Below are positions 53,243 to 61,353 of a stretch of 64,000 nucleotides of DNA, piece by piece (position 1 is the stretch's first letter; each line of letters begins with the position of its first letter). The notes beneath the pieces were generated by a model, which ran no database searches, had not been told where the DNA came from, and was given only the letters and a program-made list of their open reading frames with translations. Position numbers and translations under genes: made by a program. The DNA is from Novosphingobium barchaimii LL02 (lineage in GTDB: Bacteria; Pseudomonadota; Alphaproteobacteria; Sphingomonadales; Sphingomonadaceae): positions 1,228,668-1,292,667 of the forward strand of contig NZ_KQ130452.1 in the NCBI RefSeq assembly GCF_001046635.1. Reading direction: 5' to 3'.

Positions 53243-53246
53243 CCAG
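53229..53246 (+). repeat. attR: right island boundary
   Basis: TCCTGCCGCCCCAGCCAG is an exact copy of 27405-27422, the tRNA-Gln 3' end. The bases before and after differ between the two copies (A/C upstream, T/G downstream). It marks the right end of the island; chromosomal genes resume with a cytochrome c gene 62 bases on. Confidence 0.9.
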
Positions 53247-53307
53247 GGATCTGGCTCTGTTGCCACAGAAAACCCACAAGTTATGCACAGGGTTATCCGA
53301 CCAAGCA

Positions 53308-53745
53308 TTAATCTGACTGGCTGCGCAGATATGCGATCAGATCGGCCCGGTCGAGCGGATCGGGAACGCCTGCGAACTGCATGTTCGTGCCCGGAACCAC
53401 TTTTCGGGGATCGGCAAGCCAGGCGTCCAACCTGCGCGCATCCCATATACCGCCCGCGCCGCGTAGGGCCGCCGTGTAGCCATAGCGTCGGCTATTTTGA
53501 CCAGGGATTTGGCCGAACACACCGTAAAGGTTCGGGCCGCCCCGATCCGATGCGCCGGGGGTGATCGTGTGACAGGCTGCGCAAGTGCGAAACTTGCGGG
53601 CGCCGGCATTGGCGTCAGCCACCTTCAGCAGCGCCTCCACGCTTCGATCCGGTCCGGCGGCGAGCAGGCGTTCGTCATGCCTGTCGTCCGAGCAGGCCCA
53701 CAAGGCGAGCGGCAGCCACAGGCAAGCATAAACCGAAATCCGCAA
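53308..53745 (-). CDS. Class I c-type cytochrome
   Basis: The 145-residue product is an exported monohaem cytochrome c. The haem-binding site is RTCAACHT (Cys-x-x-Cys-His), with the sixth ligand Met in PGTNMQFAGVPD. The N-terminus LRISVYACLWLPLALWACSD is a signal that could end in a lipobox-like LWAC. The start is likely a TTG at 53745, which lies just behind GGAGGAGG; an ATG at 53775 has no site and would place that sequence inside the coding region. It is the first backbone gene beyond attR and stands alone. Confidence 0.85.
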   Translation of the reverse strand: MRISVYACLWLPLALWACSDDRHDERLLAAGPDRSVEALLKVADANAGARKFRTCAACHTITPGASDRGGPNLYGVFGQIPGQNSRRYGYTAALRGAGGIWDARRLDAWLADPRKVVPGTNMQFAGVPDPLDRADLIAYLRSQSD

Positions 53746-53857
53746 GACAGGCCTCCTCCAGGAAGGTGTTCTCATAATAAGGCTGGAAGCGGCTGCCTAT
53801 CGGGCGGTATGTCCTATCCGGCCGAAGCCCTTTCAGGGGCTCGGGCCAGATCGGTCG

Positions 53858-54511
53858 TCAGAACAGCACGAGCAGTCCGCGCGAGGGGTCCACAAGGCCC
53901 TCCCAGATCATCTTGCCCGCGACATAGAGAATCACCAGCAGGCCGACGTAGGCAAGCCAGCGGTAACGCTCGATCACGCGCGCCAGGACGTTGGCGGCGA
54001 GACCCATCAGGGCGACGGACAGGACCAGACCGATGGCAAGGATGCCGGGATGATCGCGCGCGGCGCCGGCCACCGCCAGCACGTTGTCAAGGCTCATGCT
54101 GACATCGGCCACGGCCACGGCCCAGGCGGCAGCGGCAAAGCTGCGCGGGGCCGACTTGGTGATGGCGTCGGTATCGCCTTCACCATCATTTGCATCCTGA
54201 AGTTCGCGCCACATCTTCCATGCGACCCAGATAAGCAGCAAGCCGCCCGCGAAGACGAGGCCGACGAGCTGAAGCAACTGGCTTACCACCAACGCGAAGA
54301 TCACGCGCAATACCAGCGCGGCCAGCACGCCGATCAGGATGACCTTGCGGCGCATTTGCGCGGGCAGGCCCGCTGCGAGAGCGCCCACGACGATAGCGTT
54401 ATCCGCTGCCAGCATGATGTCGATCAGCACCACCTGCCCGAACGCAGCCAATGCGGCGGGGGAGCCAATGTTAGAGAAATCGGCAACGATGTGCTGCCAC
54501 AGGTCGTTCAT
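53858..54511 (-). CDS. TerC-family integral membrane protein
   Basis: The 217-residue product has six or seven hydrophobic helices and both TerC motifs: LIDIMLAADNAIVVGALA and VAVADVSMSLDNVLAVAG, each with an Asp-Asn pair that binds metal ions. RVIERYRWLAYVGLLVILYV is the final helix region. The Alx/YjbE branch of this family handles manganese. It is the last gene of a six-gene operon, with its ATG overlapping the upstream stop by 4 bases. Confidence 0.88.
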   Translation of the reverse strand: MNDLWQHIVADFSNIGSPAALAAFGQVVLIDIMLAADNAIVVGALAAGLPAQMRRKVILIGVLAALVLRVIFALVVSQLLQLVGLVFAGGLLLIWVAWKMWRELQDANDGEGDTDAITKSAPRSFAAAAWAVAVADVSMSLDNVLAVAGAARDHPGILAIGLVLSVALMGLAANVLARVIERYRWLAYVGLLVILYVAGKMIWEGLVDPSRGLLVLF

Positions 54512-55584
54512 GCGGGGTCTTCCTTGTTGGTCCATGCGGCGCGGAGCGCGGCGACGAGAAAGTCGGAGTAGCGCCAGCCTGAGGCGGCAGCGGCGAGGGT
54601 GGACAGGCTGTCCTCGTCGGCGCGGCCCGGCCGGCCGGCGCCGGTCAGGTTGGGCTTGGCGTTGACGTCGAACAGAACGAACTGGCCGTCCGCATCGGCG
54701 CGGCAGTCGATGCGCATAGTGGCGCGGATTTCGAGCAGCGCGGCGGCGGCCTCGCAGGCTGCCGTTACGGCGGCGATGGCGGGCGCGGCCCACTCGGCGG
54801 CTGTCATCGCCGCGCTGTTGTGGCTGACGGGAACGTCGCCATTGTAGGGCGCAACGTCGTCCACCTGATCGAAGCGGTGCACCGGCGGCAGCGCGAAGGG
54901 CGCGGTTTCGCCGGGCCGCGCGGCGGCGGGCATGACGGTGATGGTAATTTCCGCACCGGGCAGGAACTGCTCCAGCATGATTGCGGGGCCGAAGCGGCGG
55001 CTGGCGGCCAGCGCGGCGACCTGGCTCGCCAGCTGGTCGAAATCGCGGGCCACGCCCACGCCCTGACTGCCGCGTCCGCGCAGGGGCTTGACCACCAGCG
55101 GCAGGCTGGACGCAAACGCTGCGATTTCGGCATCAAGGTCTACCGCATCCCCATCGATCAGCCACGAACGCGCCACCGGCAGGCCCGCTGCAAGAAGTTT
55201 GGCATTGGTCGCCGCCTTGTTGTCGATGGCCTGCATCGCCTGCGGGTCGGGGCCGACGATCCATGCCTGACGGCTGGCGGCCTCAATGGGGTGGCCGGCG
55301 AAGACAACGGTATTGGCCCAGAGCACCGTGGCCCCGGCCGCCAGCGCGGCGGCGATGCCCTCTGCCGTGTCGGGCCATACCCAATCAAAGACCTGCGTGG
55401 GATCGGGATTAGCCACCGGTGTCGCTAGCGTGCAGCCGGCGGAGCGTAGCGCGACGCCGATGTCGGCGCCGCTGTCGGAATAGCCGCCGGGCTTGGCTTC
55501 CTTGCGGGCGCCGTCGATCACCGGGGGCTCTATCGCCTGATAGAGGATGGCGATGGTCTGGAGCAAAGGATCAGGCAGGGTCAT
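54508..55584 (-). CDS. ATP-grasp protein (D-Ala-D-Ala ligase-like)
   Basis: The 358-residue product has an ATP-grasp fold: a central VVKPLRGRGSQGVGVARD ATP-binding loop, EQFLPGAEITITVM and FVLFDVNAKPNLTGAGRPG, which holds the metal-binding Asn of the family. It is closest in layout to D-alanine-D-alanine ligase and related carboxylate-amine ligases, but the substrate is unknown. Its start (MTLPDPLLQTIAIL at 55584) overlaps the AbrB-family gene by 14 bases. An ATP-grasp enzyme between two transporter-like genes is unusual and suggests that the operon modifies the acid it imports. Confidence 0.8.
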   Translation of the reverse strand: MTLPDPLLQTIAILYQAIEPPVIDGARKEAKPGGYSDSGADIGVALRSAGCTLATPVANPDPTQVFDWVWPDTAEGIAAALAAGATVLWANTVVFAGHPIEAASRQAWIVGPDPQAMQAIDNKAATNAKLLAAGLPVARSWLIDGDAVDLDAEIAAFASSLPLVVKPLRGRGSQGVGVARDFDQLASQVAALAASRRFGPAIMLEQFLPGAEITITVMPAAARPGETAPFALPPVHRFDQVDDVAPYNGDVPVSHNSAAMTAAEWAAPAIAAVTAACEAAAALLEIRATMRIDCRADADGQFVLFDVNAKPNLTGAGRPGRADEDSLSTLAAAASGWRYSDFLVAALRAAWTNKEDPA

Positions 55585-56641
55585 CGGCTGGGGCTCCCAT
55601 GATGCGAAAGGCGAGCGGCGCGGCAACGATGACCAGCATCACGCGAACGAGGTGGTGAACGATCACAAAGCCCGCCTCGAGCGAGAGGCTGAGCGCGACC
55701 ATGCTCATTTCCGCCACCCCGCCCGGCGAATAGGCCAGCGCGACGAGCGCGGGGTTTAGCCCCGTAGCCCAGCCAATGGCGAAGGCCCAGCAGAACGTCA
55801 CCGCCAGCAGGATCGCGGTGGAGCCTGCCGCCAGCACCAGCGTGCGCATCAACGTGGCGAGGTCGAGGCCGACGAAGCGGCAACCGATCGTGGCGCCCAG
55901 CCCCACCTGCGCGGCGGCGATGGCCCAGGGCGGAATGTGAAAATCGCTCAGGCCCGAAAGGTGGACCACGGCGCTGACGAACAGCGGGCCCATCAGGTGC
56001 CATGCGGGGAAACGCAGCGCTCGGCCCACCAGTGCGCCCGCCACGGCGCAGCCCAGCGCCCACGGGAGCAGCGACCAGCCGGCCGCGCCCGCAACCTGCG
56101 GTGCGGCCAGGACCGGGGCGTGGACCTCTGCCTCGAAGGCGCGGATCAGGAACGGCAGGATGAATACGACGAGGAAGATGCGCGCGCCGTGGATCAGGCC
56201 CACCATGCGCTCGTCCGCGCCGCGTTCGGAGCCGAGAACCACCATTTCGGCGATGCCTCCCGGCACGCCCGAGAAATAGGCGGTCGGCGCATCGAACCCG
56301 GCGACGCGGCGAAAATAGAGGATACAGGCGAACGCCGCGATGCCCAGGAACACCGGCAGCAGCGCGATCGGCACGATCCACTCGGCCGCCTGGGTGAACA
56401 GGCCGGGATGGAACGCGCTGCCCAGCACGACGCCGATCACCGCCGCCATCGGCCTGCGGGTGGCGGCAGACGCCTCGATCGGCAGGCGCGCGATGCTGCC
56501 CGCCGCGCAGGCGAACATCGAGCCGAGTACCCACGGCAGCGGCGCCCCGATGAACCAGAACAGCGCCCCGCCAGCCGCGCCCAGAGCGAGCGCGGCGAGG
56601 AAGCGGGCAATCATACCGGTCGGGAACGCCGCCATTTTCAT
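55571..56641 (-). CDS. AbrB-family membrane transporter-like protein
   Basis: The 356-residue product has about ten hydrophobic helices and the duplicated AbrB domain (ammonia monooxygenase family; unrelated to Bacillus AbrB). It starts FLAALALGAAGGALFWFIGA, with FSGVPGGIAEMVVLGSERGA in the middle and LALAYSPGGVAEMSMVALS in the second half; Pro-Gly-Gly-x-x-Glu-Met is the family signature. The ATG at 56641 overlaps the CitMHS stop (ATGA). The transported compound is unknown. Confidence 0.85.
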   Translation of the reverse strand: MKMAAFPTGMIARFLAALALGAAGGALFWFIGAPLPWVLGSMFACAAGSIARLPIEASAATRRPMAAVIGVVLGSAFHPGLFTQAAEWIVPIALLPVFLGIAAFACILYFRRVAGFDAPTAYFSGVPGGIAEMVVLGSERGADERMVGLIHGARIFLVVFILPFLIRAFEAEVHAPVLAAPQVAGAAGWSLLPWALGCAVAGALVGRALRFPAWHLMGPLFVSAVVHLSGLSDFHIPPWAIAAAQVGLGATIGCRFVGLDLATLMRTLVLAAGSTAILLAVTFCWAFAIGWATGLNPALVALAYSPGGVAEMSMVALSLSLEAGFVIVHHLVRVMLVIVAAPLAFRIMGAPADDPA

Positions 56642-57939
56642 CCCACGAACGGGAATGCCAGTACCAGCATGCCCACCACGGTCATGACCAGGCAGCACAG
56701 CGCCGCCGGAACCAGCGCGAAGCGCTGGTGGTCGGCAAGGTCAACGCCCGCGAGGCTGACGAGCAGGTAGGTCGACGGCACCAGCGGGCTGAGCAAGTGG
56801 ACAGGCTGGCCCATCAGCGAAGCGCGGGCGATCGCCATCGGCTCGACGCCGTAGTGGGCGCCCGCCTCGGCCAGGATCGGCAGCATGCCGAAGTAGAACG
56901 CATCGTTGGAGATGAAGAACGTACCCGGCAGGCTAAGCAGTGCGGTGATCGGGGCCATGTAGGGGCCGAGGAACGGCGGGATCACGCCGACCACTTCCTT
57001 GCTCATCGCTTCCACCATGCCCGTGCCCGACAGGATGCCGGTGAAGATACCCGCTGCGAAGATCAGGCCGACCACCGCCAGCACGTTGCCGGCGTGGGCG
57101 GCGATGCGCTCCTTCTGCGACTTGGTATCAGGATAGTTGGCGATCATGGCGATGGCGAAAGCCAGCATCATCAGGATCGGCAGCGGCAGCACGCCCCACA
57201 CCAGCAGCACCAGCAGCGCGATGACCAGCACGGCGTTGAACCAGATCAGCTTCGGGCGGCGCGCCTCGGGCCACTGCGACACCGCGAGGTCGGCAGCGTC
57301 GAGAACGGCGGGAAGTTCCACCTTGCCGATGCGGCGGCGTTCCTTGCGACCGAAGTGGATCGCCAGCAGGATCAAAAACGCAAGGCCCGCGATCATGCCG
57401 GGGATCAGCGGCACGAACAGCGTGGCCGGATCGAGCTTGAGGGCGCTGGCAGCGCGGGCGGTGGGGCCGCCCCACGGCGTCAGATTCATCACGCCGCTGG
57501 TCACCATCAGCAGGCAGACCAGATGCAGCCGGTTCATGTCGAACCGCTTGTAGAGCGGCAGCATCGCCGCCATCGTGATGATGTAGGTTGTCGAACCGTC
57601 ACCATCGAGGCTGACCAGCGCGCACAGCACGACCGAGCCGATGAGGATACGCATCGGATCGCCGTGGACCAGCCGGATCAGCTTGCCAACTAGCGGGTCG
57701 AACAGGCCGGTGTCGGTCATCGTGCTGAAGAACAGGATGGCGAACAGCAGCATGACGCCCGTAGGGGCCAGCTTCTTCAGGCCGTCGATCATCATGTCGC
57801 CAAGGCCCGCGTGAAAGCCGGCGAGCAGCGCGAAAAGCGTGGGCACGACGATCAGCGCAACCAGCGGTGTCATCCGCTTGGTCATGATAAGCGTCATGAA
57901 TGTGGCCACCATCAGGAAGCCGATCAGAGCAAGGCTCAT
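56638..57939 (-). CDS. CitMHS-family citrate/divalent-metal symporter
   Basis: The 433-residue product has about twelve hydrophobic helices and family marks VPTLFALLAGF, DGDGSTTYIITMAAMLPLYK (the conserved DGDGST), MVTSGVMNLTPWGGPTARAA and FFISNDAFYFGMLPILAE. CitMHS proteins take up citrate complexed with Mg2+, Ca2+ or other metals. The porin gene begins 29 bases upstream on the same strand. Genes for tricarboxylate sensing lie beyond the solute-binding protein, which strengthens the citrate assignment. Confidence 0.92.
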   Translation of the reverse strand: MSLALIGFLMVATFMTLIMTKRMTPLVALIVVPTLFALLAGFHAGLGDMMIDGLKKLAPTGVMLLFAILFFSTMTDTGLFDPLVGKLIRLVHGDPMRILIGSVVLCALVSLDGDGSTTYIITMAAMLPLYKRFDMNRLHLVCLLMVTSGVMNLTPWGGPTARAASALKLDPATLFVPLIPGMIAGLAFLILLAIHFGRKERRRIGKVELPAVLDAADLAVSQWPEARRPKLIWFNAVLVIALLVLLVWGVLPLPILMMLAFAIAMIANYPDTKSQKERIAAHAGNVLAVVGLIFAAGIFTGILSGTGMVEAMSKEVVGVIPPFLGPYMAPITALLSLPGTFFISNDAFYFGMLPILAEAGAHYGVEPMAIARASLMGQPVHLLSPLVPSTYLLVSLAGVDLADHQRFALVPAALCCLVMTVVGMLVLAFPFVG

Positions 57940-57968
57940 GATTGTCCTTTACGTATCTGTAAGAGGGA

Positions 57969-59453
57969 TCAGAACGTCACGCCGACACGCGCGGAAAGCG
58001 TCTCGCCGTCGTCCTTGCCGGTGTAGACACCGGCGGTATTGTTGGTGTTCCAGTGGATCGCGTTGACCTGGAAGCGCGTGAAGCTGTTGAGATACCAGTT
58101 CACGCCCAGCGTCGCCGCCCAGCCATCCGCCGGGGTGACGATGTCGTCGAAGGCAAGGTTTTCGTAGCGCGCCGTGATCTCGATGGCGCCTGGGCCACCC
58201 TCGAAGATCGACTGCTTGACCTTGGGCTGGCCGAAGCTGCCAAGGCGCGGGTTGTAGGGCGGAAGGTCGCCGGTGATGAACCAGCCGCCGCTCACGCTCC
58301 AGGCCTTGGTCACGAAGTCGGGGCGGCCATTGTCGAGCCGCGCATGGCGCTCACCCGCCTCGCCCATGACCCAGACCGGTCCGGAATAGCCGCCCAGTTC
58401 GACGCCGTAGCCGGTGGTGCCGGTGCCGCCGATAAGGTTGCCGGTCGACAGGCGCAGTGCGCCGTTGAAGCGGCCGCCGATCACGGTGTTGCGCGTCAGG
58501 GTGTTCTTGCCGGGGTGCAGCATTTCGTCGAAGCCCCAGATGCCGACATGCAGCACCTGACGGTCAGACTTGATCGGATTCCAGTGTGCGCGGCCGAGCA
58601 CGGTACGGTTGTCGGACGATGACTGGTCGCCATCAATGCGGTCGCCGGTCAGGGTGAGCGAGGCGTGGCCGGTCTTCCAGAACAGGCGCGGCATGATGCC
58701 GAGGCCATAGAAGGCGCGCTGCGGGATGATCGCGGTGGCGACCACGGTGCGTTCGAGGAACGGCGTCGAATCCGAGCCGGTCGAGCCTTCGAAGCTGCGG
58801 TCGTTGAACAGGTGGCCGATGCGCACATCGTAATCGAGGCCCGGCGAGATACGATTGCGCCAGCCCATGAAGGCGGTGACGACGTCCACTTCGTTCTCCG
58901 AGAAATCGCTCTCGAACTGGTAGAAGAAGTGCGTGCCCACGGTGCCTTCGAGGCCCATCCGCAGGGCGCGCATGCCGGTGGTGGTGATGTTGCGGCCATC
59001 CGACTTCGAACCGAACGAGGTGCTGACGTCGGTAATGATGCGCCCGCGCGGCTTGAAGGTGAACATGCCGTCGGCAGAGTGGAATACGGGCAGGCCCTGC
59101 CCCCATTCTGTGCTGCCGCCCGCCGCCGCAACCGCTGCGGCGCGGATACGCTCGACGTTGCGCTCAGCTGGACCGGGGGGGAGGAGCTGTGCGGCGTAAG
59201 GCTGCGTCACGATCGGCTCGGGCAGCGTGGCAGGCTCGGCGGCTGCCAGTACCGGCGCAGGCAGCTGCGGGGTTGCCGCGGCCACCGTGCGCTCGGCCTC
59301 AAGGCGGTCCACACGTTGGCGCAGCGAGGCGATCTCAGCAGCCTGCGCGCGCACGAGATCGGCAAGATCGTCACGGCTGGGGGCCTGTGCAAGAGCCGGG
59401 GTGGCGGCGATCAGTGCGGCAAATGCAGCGCCGGCCTTCAGGTATCCTGTCAT
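57969..59453 (-). CDS. OprO/OprP-family porin
   Basis: The 494-residue outer-membrane porin starts with a signal peptide (AGAAFAALIAATPALAQA) followed by a short coiled coil (LADLVRAQAAEIASLRQRVD). The barrel part has FTFKPRGRIITDVSTSF, DVVTAFMGWRNRISPGLDYD, RIGHLFNDRSFEGSTGS and ends LSARVGVTF, a Phe-terminal BAM signal. This is the phosphate-selective porin O/P family, many of which carry organic anions instead. Its ATG overlaps the SBP stop by 4 bases. Position beside CitMHS and TctDE suggests a tricarboxylate porin. Confidence 0.88.
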   Translation of the reverse strand: MTGYLKAGAAFAALIAATPALAQAPSRDDLADLVRAQAAEIASLRQRVDRLEAERTVAAATPQLPAPVLAAAEPATLPEPIVTQPYAAQLLPPGPAERNVERIRAAAVAAAGGSTEWGQGLPVFHSADGMFTFKPRGRIITDVSTSFGSKSDGRNITTTGMRALRMGLEGTVGTHFFYQFESDFSENEVDVVTAFMGWRNRISPGLDYDVRIGHLFNDRSFEGSTGSDSTPFLERTVVATAIIPQRAFYGLGIMPRLFWKTGHASLTLTGDRIDGDQSSSDNRTVLGRAHWNPIKSDRQVLHVGIWGFDEMLHPGKNTLTRNTVIGGRFNGALRLSTGNLIGGTGTTGYGVELGGYSGPVWVMGEAGERHARLDNGRPDFVTKAWSVSGGWFITGDLPPYNPRLGSFGQPKVKQSIFEGGPGAIEITARYENLAFDDIVTPADGWAATLGVNWYLNSFTRFQVNAIHWNTNNTAGVYTGKDDGETLSARVGVTF

Positions 59454-60574
59454 GGCTTATTTTTTCCGGAGGCAAGGATCGTATTCCATTCGCGCAGGAA
59501 GCGCTCGCGGGTCAGGCGATCAAGGTTGACGAGAAGCTGGGGGCCGACGCGAACCGTGCGCGCCTGTCCAGCAGGGAGGCGGCGCGCCTGAATATCGCTG
59601 CGCACCGGCCAGAGACTATGCCGGGCGAGTTGCCCCTGCCCGGCGCGGGAAAGCAGAAAGTCGAGGAACAGGCGTGCGGCCGCCGGATGGCGCGCCTCGC
59701 GCGAGATGAAGGCGATGCGCGATGTCACCAGCGTGTAATCGCGCGGAAAAACGACGCCGAGATCGGGGTGCCAGCGCGCCTGCTCCAGCGCGTAAGACCC
59801 GATCACGTTGTAGGCGATCGCGAGCTTGCCCGAAGCGACGCCGGCCAGCATCGGCCCGGTATTGGTCGCCAGGACCGGCCCGGTATCGGCGATCGCCTTC
59901 ATCAGGCTGCGGGTGTCGCGCGTAGTCTGGAAGTCCTGCGAAAGATAAAGATAGCCGGTGTTCGAGCGGGCCGGATCGAATGTCGCCACTTTGCCGGTAA
60001 AGTCGGCGCGGCGCGTGCGCAGCAGGTTTTCGAGATCCTGATGGCTGCGCGGCACTTGTGCGGGCGGCACCAGCTTGCGGTTGTAGACGATGCCGATCGG
60101 CTCGGCAGTGACGCCGTAACCCATGTTCTTCCACACCGCCGTCTCGGGCAACGCGGGCTTTTCGGGACTGGCGTATTGCTGCGCGTAGCCGTCGTTGATG
60201 AGCTTGATCTGCTGGTCCATCGCCGAGGACCAGACGATGTCCGCCGAATACTGACGGCGGCGCGTCTCGCTCACGAAGCGGCGGTACATTTCGGTGGAGC
60301 CAAGGTCAGCATAAAACACCTTGATGCCCGGGTAGGCGCGCTTGAACGCCTCGACCACCGGCACCAGCTCGGCGCGGTCGGCATTGGCGTAGATACGCAC
60401 GCGCCCTTCGGTGCGGGCATCGGCGATGGTGGTGTCATAGGAGCGCGGATAGCCTGCCGGACGCTGGACGGCGGTGCTGGGCTTGGGCGCGGAGTTCGCG
60501 CCAGCCGGCTTCTGCGCAGCCGCAGGCACCGCTAGAAGCGCCGCTATTGCCAGAAGGGGTGTAAGAATGCGCAA
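59450..60574 (-). CDS. Periplasmic solute-binding protein (ABC-type, orphan)
   Basis: The 374-residue product has a signal peptide (LTPLLAIAALLAVPAAAQ), a short Pro-rich linker and an extracellular solute-binding domain of the iron/organic-anion type: RVRIYANADRAELVPVVEAF, SADIVWSSAMDQQIKL and YGVTAEPIGIVYNRKLVP. No ABC permease or ATPase lies nearby, so it is an orphan binding protein and may serve as a sensor accessory for the divergent TctE-like kinase. It is the first gene of the six-gene minus-strand operon. Confidence 0.83.
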   Translation of the reverse strand: MRILTPLLAIAALLAVPAAAQKPAGANSAPKPSTAVQRPAGYPRSYDTTIADARTEGRVRIYANADRAELVPVVEAFKRAYPGIKVFYADLGSTEMYRRFVSETRRRQYSADIVWSSAMDQQIKLINDGYAQQYASPEKPALPETAVWKNMGYGVTAEPIGIVYNRKLVPPAQVPRSHQDLENLLRTRRADFTGKVATFDPARSNTGYLYLSQDFQTTRDTRSLMKAIADTGPVLATNTGPMLAGVASGKLAIAYNVIGSYALEQARWHPDLGVVFPRDYTLVTSRIAFISREARHPAAARLFLDFLLSRAGQGQLARHSLWPVRSDIQARRLPAGQARTVRVGPQLLVNLDRLTRERFLREWNTILASGKNKP

Positions 60575-60684
60575 TGCCAGTTCCTCTCGCTTTCCGCCTC
60601 GAATGTCGGATAAGCACTGCCGATGTCTTACGCCCGCAAGCTGTCATTCACCTTTCACGGTGTACCCAGGTACGAATCCCGCTC
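60575..60684. promoter_or_regulatory. Divergent promoter region, TctD/E versus transport operon
   Basis: These 110 bases separate two divergent operons, the two-component regulators on the right and the SBP-porin-transporter operon on the left. A TctD-like binding site is expected here, but no exact repeat was recognised. Confidence 0.45.
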
Positions 60685-61350
60685 ATGCGCATTCTGATCG
60701 TCGAGGATGATGCCGCGCTTGCGCGGGCCATCATTGCGCTGCTGCGCGTGGCGGGCCATGCCGTCGATCACGTGTGCTGCGGGGAGGATGCCCTGTCGGT
60801 CCTCGGCAGCGAGCCTTATTCGCTGGTCATCCTTGACGTCGGCCTGCCTGATATCGACGGCTTCGAGGTTCTCGCCCGCATACGTGCCCGGGGCGATCAG
60901 GCGCAGGTCCTGATGCTGACCGCCCGCGACGGCCTGGACGACCGCGTGCGCGGGCTTGACCTTGGAGCCGACGATTACTTGCGCAAACCTTTCGAGGTGG
61001 AGGAACTGGAAGCCCGCGTGCGTGCGCTGGGCCGCAGGCGCGGCGGCGATGCCGCGCCCGAAGTGCGGATCGGCACGATGACCATCAACCGCTCCACCGG
61101 GCGGGTGGAAGTGGACGGGCGCCTTGTCGAACTGCGCCGCCGCGAATGGTCGGTGCTGGAAGCGCTGTCGGCGCGCGCCGGCCAGATCGTCTCCCGCGAG
61201 ACGTTGCAAGCCGAAGTGTTCGGCTTCGACGATCCGGTCGGCTCCAACGCGCTGGAAGTGAACGTGACGCGCCTGCGCAGCAAGCTGGCCCCGGACGGCC
61301 CGGCGATCCGCACGGTGCGCGGGGTCGGGTACATGCTCGACCGCACCTAG
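60685..61350 (+). CDS. Response regulator, OmpR family (TctD-like)
   Basis: The 221-residue product has a receiver domain (MRILIVEDDAALARAIIALL, acceptor Asp51 in LVILDVGLPDIDG, Lys in DDYLRKPF) and a winged-helix DNA-binding domain (REWSVLEALSARAGQIVSRE, EVNVTRLRSKL, VRGVGYML). The layout matches TctD/QseB. In Pseudomonas and Salmonella TctD controls tricarboxylate uptake genes and porins. The histidine kinase gene follows 3 bases after its stop. The divergent SBP-porin-CitMHS operon is the obvious target. Confidence 0.9.
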   Translation: MRILIVEDDAALARAIIALLRVAGHAVDHVCCGEDALSVLGSEPYSLVILDVGLPDIDGFEVLARIRARGDQAQVLMLTARDGLDDRVRGLDLGADDYLRKPFEVEELEARVRALGRRRGGDAAPEVRIGTMTINRSTGRVEVDGRLVELRRREWSVLEALSARAGQIVSRETLQAEVFGFDDPVGSNALEVNVTRLRSKLAPDGPAIRTVRGVGYMLDRT

Positions 61351-61353
61351 GCG

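Larger units (their letters stand above)
27405..53246. mobile_element. Genomic island integrated in tRNA-Gln (about 25.8 kb)
   Basis: The element is bounded by an exact 18-bp direct repeat whose left copy is the tRNA-Gln 3' end. It begins with a tyrosine recombinase read away from the tRNA. It carries two possible mobilisation proteins, remnants of other mobile elements, a complete IS66 insertion and a right arm of putative defence or modification genes. No type IV secretion genes were seen, so it is better described as an integrative mobilisable element or a decayed island than as a self-transmissible ICE. Ordinary housekeeping genes resume directly beyond both ends. Confidence 0.88.
52841..53307. 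other. Gene-free right end of the island and junction
   Basis: No gene is supported in these 467 bases. The segment contains the attR repeat at 53229-53246 and, just beyond it, TTATGCACA (53281-53289) and TTATCCGAC (53293-53301), which resemble DnaA boxes. The island side is otherwise unremarkable. Confidence 0.6.

Noticed and set aside
27405-53246. Complete conjugative ICE
   Set aside because: No type IV secretion, coupling-protein or VirB/Tra genes were seen; only mobilisation-like proteins.
59189-60535. A 448-codon plus-strand frame opposite the solute-binding protein
   Set aside because: It mirrors the SBP gene, has no domain, and the SBP has signal peptide and family motifs.
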